Positions 10,601 through 20,358 are shown, counted from the stretch's first letter. The stretch: 64,000 nucleotides of DNA from Beroe forskalii (GCA_011033025.1 WFMF01000639.1:1-64000); one strand, 5' to 3'. Notes: a model not told the origin generated them from the letters alone. Numbers and translations: made by a program.

Positions 10601-11610
10601 GAGGGGGAGTAAGTGGGGTGTTAGTCAAGAGGGGGAGTAAGTGGGGTGTTAGTCAAGAGGGGGAGTAAGTGGGGTGTTAGTCAAGAGGGGGAGTAATTGG
10701 GGTGTTAGCCAAGAGAGGGAGTAAGTGGGGTGTTAGTTAAGAGGGAAATTAGTGGGGTATTGTCACACCTTCGCGAATGTTGTCACAACCCAAGGCCGGC
10801 TCACTCACCTCCCAAAACAGGTGTCCATGAGTTCTGCAGTCAAGGCAGCCTCCTCTACAAATTCCTCCTCTGTTGAGTCCATGTGGTCCTGTCCCAGGAT
10901 GTGGAATGTTATCTTATCAGCCGTCTTGTCATACGTCGCATTCACCAGCTCCACTAGGGTGGAGTCGTGTGAAGGAAAGCAGTGAATTTGAAGCAAAAAA
11001 GAAAAAACCAACAGCCTCTAGTTAAAGCACAATAGTATAATTTGGATGCCACTTTTTAGAAAGACTCGGGTTAATGCCCTGATGCTACGAATTCGGCATC
11101 GAAAAATGGTGGGATTACTGAATTTACAGAAATTACTGACCCTGGTCACTGTAGACAAGAAGGTTAGCTGAGTTCTGAGAGTTATCTATCTGGTAGGTTA
11201 AGATGTCGCCTTCTGGTGTCTCATAGCTACCCTTGTGAACCTCACTCCTCACACCTACCAACACACTGAAGTGAATAATGGGTTAAGAAGCTGTCACATA
11301 TTGGATACAGGAATTATTCGGACATTTAATACCCCTCCCACACCTCAGCTAACGTCAGAATTGACTCCCCCTTATGGAAAGAGCCGCAGAACGATTTATT
11401 GAATTCGAGCAATTGTAAGAAATTCGAACGTTCTATTTAGGTCTTAAGCGACAAGAACGGATTAAAAAAACACATCGTTTTACTGACGCCAGCGAAGTCA
11501 TGACCCCTGCTTAGAAGTGTCTGGAATCAAAATCCCTGCATTATCATTTCAAATGTGTCAAACGCACGAGCTTACCTAGCGATCAAGACGACGATCAGAG
11601 ATAACGTCAT
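1382..11610 (-). CDS. Secreted PLA2-like cysteine-rich protein, six exons
   Basis: Exons on the minus strand: 11610-11576, 11265-11141, 10953-10809, 2330-2220, 2050-1853, 1649-1382. Donors and acceptors are GT-AG and every junction keeps phase (2,1,2,2,2); the joined CDS is 882 bp (293 residues plus stop). The protein starts MTLSLIVVLIAS, a signal peptide, has an acidic TEEE region in exon 3, a basic GNRSKRSW segment in exon 5 that may be a processing site, and ends in a domain with 12 cysteines. That domain holds GDCCYHPGC followed by KHDEYC, resembling the CCxxHD active-site helix of secreted phospholipase A2. Catalysis is inferred; a calcium loop was not clearly seen. Intron 3 is ~8.5 kb and carries minisatellites and a Harbinger element. 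Alternative: the upstream and downstream exons belong to two genes, but phase and strand agree. Confidence 0.7.
1853..2050 (-). CDS. PLA2-like gene, exon 5
   Basis: The acceptor is a pyrimidine-rich CTTGCTCCCAG ending at 2051 and the donor is AAG|GTTTGAG at 1852. The exon encodes APTGNRSKRSW, then an acidic SEEADLDSVFDKDVVEIC stretch and CSANLAVKG. The 198-bp length keeps phase 2 on both sides. Confidence 0.7.
2220..2330 (-). CDS. PLA2-like gene, exon 4
   Basis: The exon is bounded by TTTGCAG at 2337-2331 and by the strong donor TCA|GTAAGT at 2219. It encodes YLPAFSQHVFDTHGVYGHE and an alpha-helical EAMMLLYQLGMF segment, in the only frame open across it. It is the first exon after the long repeat-filled intron. 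Confidence 0.7.
2340..3555. repeat. 28-bp minisatellite, array 1
   Basis: About 45 tandem copies of a unit near GTCAAGAGGGGGAGTAAGTG + GGGTGTTA, with variants (GCAGT, TTGAGT, GTGCGTCGCTAGTTA) and some higher-order repetition. It lies in the long intron of the PLA2-like gene and its minus strand is pyrimidine-rich. The same unit makes a second array at 9490-10755. Confidence 0.97.
3556..3932. other. Intronic DNA, possible tRNA-derived repeat remnant
   Basis: The start resembles a tRNA-derived SINE head: CCCAGTGGTAAAGTTGCTTG recalls an A box, and GGTTGCCAATCC follows, but no clean B box is visible. No open frame is supported. Confidence 0.25.
3935..4322. mobile_element. TIR element (MITE) with TA target duplication, copy 1
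   Basis: The left end, CTCTTCAGTCTCAAATAGAC followed by a G run, is matched by its inverse at 4300-4322, and TA flanks both ends (3933-3934, 4323-4324). The 388-bp element has no ORF. A TA duplication suggests mobilisation by a Tc1/mariner-type transposase. A diverged longer copy in inverse orientation lies at about 34226-34884. Confidence 0.8.
5393..6596 (-). pseudogene. Harbinger Myb/SANT-like DNA-binding protein, one frame break
   Basis: The main frame (6596-5649) encodes a Ser/Thr-rich N-terminus, then a Myb/SANT-like domain at about residues 100-190 (ARNWTSTEISLLMKEAG; RTWDQCRRKHQDLESSAR), then FTEAEEIAMAHIPDSVI, as in NAIF1-type partners of HARBI1. In a different frame from about 5640 to 5393 follows a coiled-coil tail, DLRRSEYKDMMREHQKTNSI then LEQLLEVERLKLRMKYP, ending at TAG 5395-5393. 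So one frameshift, or a short unrecognised intron, lies near 5650. In Harbingers this protein brings the transposase to the nucleus and the ends. Confidence 0.8.
6762..7879 (+). pseudogene. Harbinger DDE transposase (HARBI1-like), one frame break
   Basis: The N-terminal frame (6762-7238) has the helical region with LIVALRYYATGNS and LSHGAVYNSIKNVSNALCSL. The catalytic half is in the +1 frame from about 7200 to 7879: GFPCCLGAVDGT holds the first Asp, LIGDSGYMQ the second, and NTIERAIGVYKSRFRCL the Glu, so the DDE triad is present. About 370 residues in all, close to HARBI1 length. The shift near 7190 disrupts an otherwise clean gene, so this copy looks only recently broken, unless the assembly has an indel. 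Confidence 0.85.
8118..8700. mobile_element. Long inverted repeat nested in the Harbinger
   Basis: The left arm (8118-8255) has GACGAATAAAACGACAAAT, GATGTTAGAAATTTC and TTCGACGTACCATGTTCACA; the right arm (about 8585-8700) holds their inverse complements in reverse order. Arms are ~115-135 bp and ~75-80% alike, separated by ~330 bp without a coding frame. It is either a nested MITE or part of the Harbinger 3' region. Confidence 0.6.
9490..10755. repeat. 28-bp minisatellite, array 2
   Basis: About 45 units of the same 28-bp repeat as 2340-3555, same orientation, more truncated variants. The two arrays flank the TIR element and Harbinger and were probably one array separated by insertion or duplication. 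Confidence 0.97.
10809..10953 (-). CDS. PLA2-like gene, exon 3
   Basis: The acceptor CACCCTAG ends at 10954 and the donor is GGGAG|GTGAGT at 10808. It encodes VELVNATYDKTADKITFHIL, an acidic STEEEFVEEAA helix and MDTCFGR. Its phase (1 in, 2 out) matches exon 2 upstream and exon 4 across the 8.5-kb intron. Confidence 0.7.
11141..11265 (-). CDS. PLA2-like gene, exon 2
   Basis: The acceptor is TTCACTTCAG ending at 11266, the donor CAGG|GTCAGT at 11140. It encodes the end of the signal peptide and VRSEVHKGSYETPEGDIL, then TYQIDNSQNSANLLVYSDQ, a beta-rich segment. Confidence 0.7.
11576..11610 (-). CDS. PLA2-like gene, first coding exon (signal peptide)
   Basis: ATG at 11610 begins MTLSLIVVLIA and the exon ends at the donor GCTAG|GTAAGC (11575). 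Phase 2 joins exon 2 to give MTLSLIVVLIASVLVGVRSE, a typical secretory leader. The upstream ATG in the AATATGAAATGA context stops after two codons. Confidence 0.65.
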
Positions 11611-11690
11611 TTCATATTTTGTCACCTTGTTCGATCTATATTCAGGTAAAAGGTTATGTTATTAATTCAGGCATGAAAATGAAGGGTTTA

Positions 11691-11822
11691 GTAACGAGTA
11701 AAAAGTACTAAACGTCATATTACACACGAGGGCCGAAGGCCCGAGTGTGTAATATGGCATTAAAAAACCGAGGCCGAGATTTTTAATGCTTATTTTAGTT
11801 TAGTACTTTTTACGAGTTATTA
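11691..11822. repeat. Nested palindrome element, copy P1
   Basis: The outer arms, GAGTAAAAAGTACTAAA and TTTAGTACTTTTTACGAG, enclose two hairpins: ATATTACACACGAGGGCC with its inverse (head GGGCCGAAGGCCC, 11717-11757), and CATTAAAAAACCGAG with its inverse (head CCGAGGCCGAG, 11758-11789). This is a two-armed cruciform. Related structures lie at 47655-47880 and 48236-48500. Confidence 0.75.
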
Positions 11823-11899
11823 AACTGAATTATGCACCGACTTTACTCGAAAAAATGGCAATATTTTCAAACACAAGGAAATGTTTTAAATCAAGATAT

Positions 11900-12050
11900 G
11901 AAGGTACAGTTTGCTCAACTGTGTGAAATAAATTATTACGCACTGTTCCACTGCACCATAATAAATTATTATGACCTACAGTGCGTAATAAATCCGGATT
12001 TCGGCACTAAAGTGCGTAATAATTTATTGCGCACGGTACCCTGGTGCCTA
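11900..12050. repeat. AT-rich hairpin cluster next to P1
   Basis: AATAAATTATTACGCACTG and relatives occur in both orientations (11929-12035), with AGTGCGTAATAA repeated. It folds as several overlapping hairpins and may be a further part of the P1 element. Confidence 0.45.
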
Positions 12051-12775
12051 TAGGGTTTTTGAATACATAGCATAAACATGCCTGGAAGGTGCATAATGTC
12101 GGATTTCTGATGGATTTCAATCAAAGTAGCTTCATGGGTGAACTTCAGGCTTTCGAGTCCTATTATTATCAAGTACCACAGTAGTATTAACTACAAGTTT
12201 TATAGATTCGTAAGACAAATAATTATCATTATTCCACGGACATAAAGGAGCTAAGAAAAGTGTACTAACGCCAAAACAAAAGTAAGTTATGAAAACAAGC
12301 TTGCTCCTCGAAAGAATAATTATTCTGCACGCCAACATGTATACTGTATAGACGTCCATACATCATGTGAGCACATTAATACTCTAATAGCTCACATCAA
12401 GTATACCTACTACTATTAGAAATTTAGAGCAAGCCAACTGTTAAGAACAACTCGTTTGAGGTGAGCTCATTTTCATAAACGAAGATTATGATGTACTTTG
12501 ATGATAAAAAGTGATAATCAATTCAACAAAATACCATGCTCGTCCTTCATTAGTTCATATTATAGGAAATGGAGAAGTGGTACGTAGGTCGCAGATTATA
12601 TTTGATCGAAGAGAACCACACTGAATTTCACACACTGAATTTCAGCATTGAACGCCTCATTACGAATGGCAGTTGGACCTTAGACCTTGTTTTATCATTA
12701 CTTCTCAAGTCTTATTATCATTAACATGTAAAGTTTGGTCAAATAAAAATTTAAAACTTCAAATTTTCCTAATAG
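12051..12775. other. AT-rich non-coding DNA
   Basis: I see no gene, clear repeat or RNA here. Short open frames lack coding character. Confidence 0.35.
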
Positions 12776-13705
12776 TACAGTCAAATCTGGCAAAAAATAG
12801 CCAAAAAAGTGGACAAATTCGACTCCAAGCGATTTTGCGTGGTTTCCATGGTTTTTCGCATGAAAAACCGATCTAGCAACTTTACACACCTCTCCGAGTT
12901 GTGGAAAGTGCCGAAAAATCGATTTTTAGCCGAGGCGCAGCCGACTGAATTGTAAAAAATCGTATCTCGGCTCAGGAAGGTCGTAGAGACTTCATCTTGG
13001 GCGGAAAATGTGTGTAATGGCCATTTTTATATACAACTTGTCAATAAACATATGCTCTAATTAATGCTCAAAAACTGAGTTATGGGCCAAAAACCATTTT
13101 TGGGGTCACCTGTATGGCCTTATTTAGGGTATTTCGATATCTTGGCTCAGGAAGGTCGTAGAGACTTCATCTTGGGTGGAAAATGTGTGCAATGGCCATG
13201 TTTATATATACGACTTGTTAATAAACATATGCTATAGATTGCTCAAAAACTGAGTTATGGGCCAGAAAGTTTCTGGCCCATAACTCAGTTTTTTGTCTAT
13301 ATGTTTATTAACAAGTCATATTAAACATGGCCATTCATCCAGATCTTCCTAGAGTCATTCTGAAGATATTCTAAGTGTAAACTATGCACCAAAATGGTTT
13401 CTGGCAGAAACCATTTTTGGTGCACCCGCATAGCCTAATTTAGAGTATTTCGGTATCGTGGCTCAGGAAGGTCGAAGAGACTTCATCTTGGGTGGAAAAT
13501 GTGCGCAATGGCCATGTTTATATACGACTTGTTAATAAACATATGCTCTGAAATACTCAGGAACTGAGTTATGGGCCAAGAACCATTTTTGGGGCACCCG
13601 TATGGCCTTATTTGGGGTATTTCGATATCTTGGCTCAGGAAGGTCGTAGAGACTTCTTCTTGGGCGGAAAATGTGTGTAATGGCCATTTTTATATACAAC
13701 AAGTT
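12776..13705. mobile_element. Foldback element A, left arm (outer part)
   Basis: It begins AGTACAGTCAAATCTGG, continues through CGATTTTGCGTGGTTTCCAT and ATCGATTTTTAGCCGAGGCG, then four tandem units of about 170-210 bp with GGCTCAGGAAGGTCGTAGAG, ATGGCCATG..TATATAC and AACTGAGTTATGGGCC. All of this recurs in inverse order at 25490-26660. It stops in mid-unit at 13705; the next bases of the unit resume at 22675. Confidence 0.8.
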
Positions 13706-14121
13706 TTAGTGCGATTTCGGCAACGGGAACTTACCCAAATTTCAACGTGAAATATGGCCAATCCATGAAAACATATAGCACGCGTTTCATTTTTAACATT
13801 ACATTCTCAGACAAGATTTTTGGTTTCTTAACATTTCACTTAGCCTCTTCAATTTTGGGGAATTACGTTTTGGCTTTCTAGTTTCGTTAAGAGTTTCGTC
13901 AAGAGCCTCTTTCCGCGGTCTGACATTACATGGAATATACGGTTAAGTATGTTTTGTAATAAGACTGTATTTGATATTTCTATTTCTATTTCTATTTTCT
14001 ATAGTTGGGGGCTGGCAAGCAAAGTAACATTAACTTACTCCAGATGCTCGGAGGCTCGTGTACTGTTAGGATAGCCGTCCAATGCTATGGTTCTATGACG
14101 ACATATGAGCTCAACAACTTA
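13706..14121. repeat. Insertion segment with a repeat shared with 20355-20420
   Basis: No gene. The stretch 14014-14085 (CATTAACTTACTCC, GAGGCTCGTGTACTGTTAGG, ATAGCCGTCCAATGCT) recurs at 20355-20420 in the same orientation. Upstream is a short TATTTC microsatellite at 13975-13998. Confidence 0.55.
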
Positions 14122-14623
14122 TTACCTCCTATGAACCCAATAGCTCCTTCTGAGCCCAACAACCCAATAGCTCCATGTGAGCCCAACAACCCAATAGCTC
14201 CATGTGAGCCTTACAACCCAATAGCTCCAGGTGAGCCCAACAACCCAATAGCTCCAGGTGAGCCCAACAACCCAATAGCTCCAGGTGAGCCCAACAACCC
14301 AATAGCTCCATGTGAGCCCAACAACCCAATAGCTCCTTGTGAGCCCAACAACCCAATAGCTCCATGCGAGCCTTACAACCCAATAGCTCCAGGTGAGCAC
14401 AACAACCCAATAGCTCCAGGTGAGCCCAACAACCCAATAGCTACAGGTGAGCCCAACAACCCAATAGCTCCTTGTGAGCCAAACAACCCAATAGCTCCAT
14501 GCGAGCCCAACAACCCAATAGCTCCAGGTGAGCCCAACAACCCAATAGCTCCAGGTGAGCCCAACAACCCAATAGCTCCTTGTGAGCCCAACAACCCAAT
14601 AGCTCCATGTGAGCCCAACAACC
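14122..14623. repeat. 27-bp minisatellite, left part
   Basis: About 18 units of AACAACCCAATAGCTCCAGG + TGAGCCC, with variants CATG, CTTG and CAGG before TGAGCC. Because 27 is divisible by three, frames stay open on both strands (PNNPIAPGE on plus, LLGSPGAIG or LELLGCWAH on minus); I treat these as by-products. The array is broken at 14623 by a hAT element and resumes at 17308. Confidence 0.95.
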
Positions 14624-14939
14624 CAAGGATCGACCGAGGGGCAGATTTCTGACCGAGGCCGAGGCCGAGGAAAACGAAAATCTGAAATTTCAACCGAGGC
14701 CGAGGCCGAGGAAAACGACGATCTAAAATTTTGGACTGAGGCCGAGGCCGAGTCCTCGGTGCCCTAATTTGCACCGAGGCCGAGGCCGAGGCCGAGGATT
14801 TCAGTGAATATTTTCAACAATTTGACTGGATCACCACAACTGCACCGTTTTGTTGGGAAAGTTCAAAACTAATTGATATTGTTCAGTGGACCGTAATACT
14901 AGATCTTAACTGCATTATTTGCACTTATTATTCATCTTA

Positions 14940-15345
14940 TCTGGACAAATGAAAGCACAGTTCCCTGCAAGGGACCTGTATGAGACCACAACGAGCATAA
15001 TATAGCATAGTATACTATTTTTTTAATTTTGAAGGTTTTACTTTTTATTCAAATAGCCGTACGGCCAATGACAGGAATCGAAGGATTCAAGTGTAATCAA
15101 GCCAGTGACGGTTAAAAGGTTAAGGAAGTGTAATCCATACTTTATTCGCCCGAGACTTCGCTGCAATGGGCTTCTCCTCATTTAACCCTCCTGCACAGTT
15201 TCCTGTACGCTCGGCTGAGTGAACCGTCGGGCTGCATAGGCTCAAGATGAATCTCTCACCCTTAGCTCAGTGGCGCTTACCTACCGGGATTCGAACTCAG
15301 GATCATTGGATCCTGTGCTTAATACACCACTGACCCTTGATAAGT
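14940..15345 (-). mobile_element. tRNA-derived SINE-like sequence
   Basis: Read on the minus strand from about 15340: AAGGGTCAGTGGTGTATTAA (A-box-like), an anticodon-arm-like AGGATCCAATGATCCT, then GAGTTCGAATCCCGG (B box). The body to the left is AT-rich without an ORF. The exact left end is uncertain. Confidence 0.55.
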
Positions 15346-15499
15346 GTATAGTAGATAATAGGTATTGTTTTGTATGTTAATAAAGAGATGGAATACCTAA
15401 AATACAAGACAAAGGTTTATAAAATTTGGTCTTGCGACTTCTTTCACATCTGTAACCTAACAGTGCTTTAGGTTTGACGTTGCTTCCTATTTGACAATG

Positions 15500-16900
15500 T
15501 TAAGCAAGGCTCTGGGGGCGGTAGCCCCCACAAGACAGACGTTCAGATAAGATTGAAAATTGGTGCCTCAAAAGGATTTCACTTCAATTCTTGCCTATTT
15601 TCTACAAGACTCTTCAAAAGCAAAATCATGGCAGCAACGTAAGTACAATGTTGGACAGGGGTCTGGGGCAGCACCCCCAGAAGCCAGACGTTCAAATTAG
15701 ATTAAATTGGTACCTCAGTATGATTTCACATCAATTCTTGCCCTAATTTCTACAAGACTCTTCAAGGACAAAATCATGGCAGCAACATAAGTACCACAGT
15801 CCTAGGTAGGGGTCTGGGGCAGCAGCCCCCAGATGCCATGCGTTTAGATTAGATTAAATTGGTTCCTAAATATAATTTCACTTCAATTCTCGTCAATTTT
15901 CGACGAGACTGGTCGAGCAAATTCACGGAAGCAACTTAAGTACGGTTACTAGGGACTAGGAGAGGTCGGGGGCGGCAGCCCCCAGATGCCAGACGTTAAG
16001 ATTTGCAATTGATTAAATTTGTGCCTCAATAGGATTTCACTTCAATTCTTGCCTATTTTTCTATTTTTGACGAGACTGATCGGAGAAAAATCACTGCAGT
16101 GACTTACTGACTTAAGTACGGTGCTATGTAGGGGTCTGGGGCGGCAGCCCCAGAAGCCAAACGTTCGGATGAGATTAAAAATTGGTGCTTCAATAGGATC
16201 TCACTTTTGAATCTTGCCTTTTTCGAAAAAATTCACGGATCGGGACGTTGAATAAGAGTCCCATAATTGTAATTAATGAGTACTTTATTTATTCTCTGAT
16301 TCAGTGGTACACTTACAAATGAAACGATGTGGTTCTTAACAACAAATTTCGTCGTTCTACGACATCTTCAGGTCTCAATTTTGATTGTATAAAGTAGCTT
16401 TGTAAAGTTTAAAACAGTCTGGTTGAGAAAAATCCCACGGCAGCAACTTAAGTACAGTGCTAGGCAGGGGTCTGTGGGCGGCAGTCCCAAAGGCCAGCTG
16501 CCAGACGTTTAGATTAGATCAAATTGGTTCCTCAATAGGATTTCACTTCAATTCTTGCCTATTTTCGACGAGACTGGTCGGAGAAAAATCACGGCAGCAA
16601 CTTAATACAGTGCTAGGCAGGGGTATGGGGGTGGCAGCCCCCAGAAGCCAGACGTTTAGATCAGATAAAATTGGCCCCTCAATAGGATTTCACTTCAATT
16701 CTTGCCTATTTTCGACGAGACTGATCGAGGAAAATTCACAGCAGCAACTTAATACAGTGCTAGGCAGGGTCTGGGGAGGCAGGCGGCAGCCCCCAGAAGC
16801 CAGACGTTCAGATCAGATTAAATTGGTGCCTCAATAGGGTTTCACTTCAATTCTTGCTTATTATCGACGAGACTGGTCGAAAAATCACGGCAGCAACTTG
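15500..16900. repeat. ~155-bp tandem repeat inside the hAT element
   Basis: About eight copies, starting near 15510, 15655, 15800, 15965, 16130, 16450, 16615 and 16765, of a unit with GGGGTCTGGGGCGGCAGCCC, CCAGACGTT, AGATTAGATTAAATTGGTGC and GGATTTCACTTCAATTCTTG. The interval between the fifth and sixth is lengthened by an insertion at 16250-16430. Confidence 0.9.
16250..16430 (-). mobile_element. Retroelement 3'-end-like fragment
   Basis: On the minus strand it reads ACCTGAAGATGTCGTAGAAC followed by GACGAAATTTGTTG, a phrase of the type seen near the 3' ends of Penelope-like elements, and it interrupts one 155-bp unit. Assignment rests on this motif alone. Confidence 0.4.
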
Positions 16901-17307
16901 AGACGTGCAGCTGGTGAATTAAAATTGAAGCTCCTAAATTTCACCTACCCATTTTTCCTATTTTGACGAGACTAGTCAAATAAATATGATGGCCACACAG
17001 TTCATCAAATGTTTCAAGACCTTTCAAATAAATCATACAAGTTATTTTTGGGCCCTTTTCAAATAAAATTCAGGTTTTTCCTGTTATTAAATATGGATAT
17101 TTTCCTTTAAAATCCTCGGTAAAATCCTCGGCAAATTTATAAAAACTCGGCCGAGGCCGAGGAGAATTGGAATTTAAAATGACCGAGGCCGAGGCATTCC
17201 GAGGATTGGCAATTCTGACCGAGGCCGAGGCCGAGGCCTCGGTAAAACCCCAATCCTCGGTGAAAACCGAGGCCGAGCCGAGGCCTCGGTCGATCCTTGC
17301 AACAACC

Positions 17308-18410
17308 CAATAGCTCCTTGTGATCCCAACAACCCAATAGCTCCATGTGAGCCCAACAACCCAAAAGCTCCATGTGAGCCCAACAACTCAATAGCTCCAT
17401 GTGAGCCCAACAACTCAATAGCTCCATGTGAGCCCAAAAACTCAATAGCTCCTTGTGTGCCCTATAACCCAATAGCTCCATGTGAGCCCAACAACCCAAT
17501 AGCTCCAGGTGAGCCCAACAACCCAATAGCTCCAGGTGAGCCCAACAACCCAATAGCTCCTTGTGAGCCCAAAAACCCAATAGCTCCATGCGAGCCCAAC
17601 AACCCAATAGCTCTAGGTGAGCCCAACAACCCAATAGCTCCAGGTGAGCCCAACAACCCAATAGCTCCTTGTGAGCCCAACAACCCAATAGCTCCATGTG
17701 AGCCCAACAACCCAATAGCTCAATGTGAGCCCAACAACCCAATAGCTCCTTGTGAGCCCAGCAACCCAATAGCTCATTGTGAGCCCAACAACTCAATAGC
17801 TCCATTTGAACCCAACAACCCAATAGCTCATTGTGAGCCCTTCAACCCAATAGCTCCGTGTGAGCCCACATTCCAAACTCAATAGCTCCAGGTAAGCTCA
17901 ACAACCAATTAGCTCCAAGTGAGCCCAACAACACAAAAGCTCTATGTTAGCTAAACAACTCAACTGCTCGATCTAACCCCCAATAACTACATTTGAGCAA
18001 AATTACCAAAGAGCCCCATATGAGCTCAACTACCCAAGAGCTTCGTGTGATTTACAACTACCCTACACCCCTCAAACTCATCCATTTACAAAACTGCTTC
18101 CAGTTTTAATCGATACAGATCACCATGGTCATTGGCTATTGGCAACACCCCACTCTCTTTTGGAAGTGTGGTGGGTGGAGAATAACGGTGTTATCCTCCT
18201 CCCCAAGAGCCATGACTTGGGAGCCCAACAACCCAAAAGCTCCATGTGAGCCCAACAACCTAATAGCTCCATCAAACCAAACAGCTTCATATCTGCATTT
18301 AGCCCAACAACCCAACAGCTCCATGTGAGCCAAATAGTTCCATGTGAGCCCAACAACCAAATAGCTCCATGCATCTCCCCAACAAACCAATAACTCCTCA
18401 CTATAAAAAA
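17308..18410. repeat. 27-bp minisatellite, right part, decaying rightwards
   Basis: Regular units to about 17880, then progressively diverged ones to 18410. A ~100-bp segment with GGCAACACCCCACTCTCTTT and GTGGGTGGAGAATAACGG (18135-18225) is repeated at 18450-18545 as a diverged copy. Confidence 0.9.
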
Positions 18411-18549
18411 TAGTACAAAACTGCTGCCAGTTATAATCTACCTATTTTAGGTCAAAGTTTTTGGCAACACTCTACTTTCTTTTCGAAGTGGGGTGGGTGG
18501 AGAATAACAGAGTTGTTCTCTGCCCCAAAAACCAAGACCTGGGAGCCTT

Positions 18550-20000
18550 TGCTCCAAAAACCAGCTGTTTCCAGTGAACACATGAACAATTTGTACTGAA
18601 AAACGCAGCATTGTTACACCATATGACATTAACATGATAATGTCGCACATTAAACAAACAAAAAAACAGAAAAAATGCATGCACCAAAGTTTGCTTCCAA
18701 CTTAGTACAAATTTTGAAAAAAAATGGCATACAAATTTACCAAATTTAACAATTTGCCAAATCAACATTAATACTATAACCACTTTGTCAATGAAAAATG
18801 ACGACAAACTTTATTGATATAACAAAAAATCATTGCACACCAACTTCTTTACACTGGAACGTTTTAAACTAATCATTCCCCTGAAACCAGTGGATGTGTG
18901 GATAATAAGAATTCAGTTATTAGAAACGTATAACACACCATCACTCATAGATGAAACACAAAATATTAAGCTGTCCCAGCATTTAAGTCTTATAGATAGT
19001 AGACATTCTTATAGATAGTAGACATAAATATTGCGATGAAACCTACTTGAGAGTTCATCAATAAAACACAAAAAGCTTGCCATACACACCAAAAAAGATA
19101 TGAAAAAGGACTTTGATAGTGAATACCTCATCACATGCAGTAATAACAACATGGATAACTATCACTTGAAGATTTCATAAGCTAAACATCAAATGCAATT
19201 AAGCACACCCTACCGTCAATGTAATCGGCAAACCGCACAAATCATAAATTAACTGAGAAAAAATCGAGGTAACTTATAATTATGAGTTACAGTATACATC
19301 AGCTTTAAAATATGGAAGTACTGATCATGGAAAATCCCTCCTTCATTAGGTAAACAATGGATCATCGAAAATGAAACAAGAAAGAACTAATTATATAACC
19401 ATCAAAATTATGTGGAAAGTAAGCAAAAAATCTAAGTTCGTTGATAGTCGACCAGAGAACACTGCTCAGAGATGCTTTAGTAATAACATAGTAAACTGCC
19501 TCATTCTTGAGCCTGAACAAAACACACTTTTTCGATTTCAAAAAGAGCCTCAAGGACAGGAGCTTCACTTGCAGGAATACACAAAAACAACAAACCAAGA
19601 AATATAAACAAACCAAAAAAGGGGGATTCACTCTGTTTGCCCAATAATGAGAAACATGACTCAGGACATTCTTTCCCATTACTTGTCCAAGAAATAAAGA
19701 AGAATGGGAGGAGAAGATTTGGTTGCTTCATCGCCTCAAAAAAGAAGCAAACCGTATGTTTTCGACTCAAGTTGAACAGACAGATAACTGCTTGAGTTGG
19801 GGCCATTGGGGTCTATTACCCAATTGGAGAATATAGTTAAGCGAACAATTTTCTGTATAGATATCTGTCCTCTACTATATAGACTATTAGTTATGCCAAC
19901 ATATCAGCCAAACCGCGACCGTTGCCTCTCAGACTATGAGGGGCCATGTCGTATGGCACAGCGCCTCTGCGGAAGCGCATTTTACCTACCTACCTACCTA
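18550..20000. other. AT-rich non-coding DNA
   Basis: No gene recognised. Open frames at 19362-19806 (minus) are low-complexity and lack splice or domain support. A short ACCT microsatellite sits at 19984-20000. Confidence 0.4.
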
Positions 20001-20003
20001 TGG

Positions 20004-20358
20004 TTCTTTATGATTATAACAATTAACATAACACTTGATTGGTTAAGTAATTACCATTTAATCAGAAGTTAGTTGTTGTTATAATTATCATGCCGCCTCA
20101 GAAAGCAGAGCTCTTTAATTACTTAAGTTTAGTAAAAGAGTTTGAATTGTTTTATTAGGGCAGCATCCATCAGTCGCCTTGAGAATAAGTAACCAATTCG
20201 AGGAAATTACAAATTAAAACATTCAGTCAAGGTAATTATATGAGTTGAAACACAGCGATGAAATAAATTTATCAATAATTAGCAAGCCCGTTGGGCCTGC
20301 AAGATAATACAGAACCAAATACTAATCTCACAAAACAGTTTATAAAGGAGCAAAAGTT
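20004..20358 (+). repeat. ~350-bp dispersed repeat, copy 1
   Basis: Runs from TATGGTTCTTTATGATTATA to ATAAAGGAGCAAAAGT. It has a near-identical direct copy at 20680-21030 and an inverse copy at 45340-45640. It ends near the hairpin AAGCCCGTTGGGCCTGC. No ORF. Confidence 0.9.

Larger units (their letters stand above)
14624..17299. mobile_element. Non-autonomous hAT element, 16-bp TIRs and 8-bp TSD
   Basis: The ends are CAAGGATCGACCGAGG and its perfect inverse complement (17284-17299), flanked by CAACAACC at 14616-14623 and again at 17300-17307. Subterminal (CCGAGG)n tracts lie at 14645-14795 and 17140-17290, mirror-arranged, as hAT transposases need. The interior has no transposase; it has a tRNA-like SINE (about 14940-15345) and a ~155-bp tandem array (15500-16900). 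Confidence 0.92.

Noticed and set aside
14005..14652. 215-codon frame with NNPIAPGEP repeats, collagen- or elastin-like
   Set aside because: The unit is 27 bp, so all frames stay open; frames on both strands are equally long, and the array decays without regard to frame.
17137..17823. 228-codon minus frame with CWAHMELLG repeats
   Set aside because: By-product of the same 27-bp minisatellite, running into the hAT terminus.
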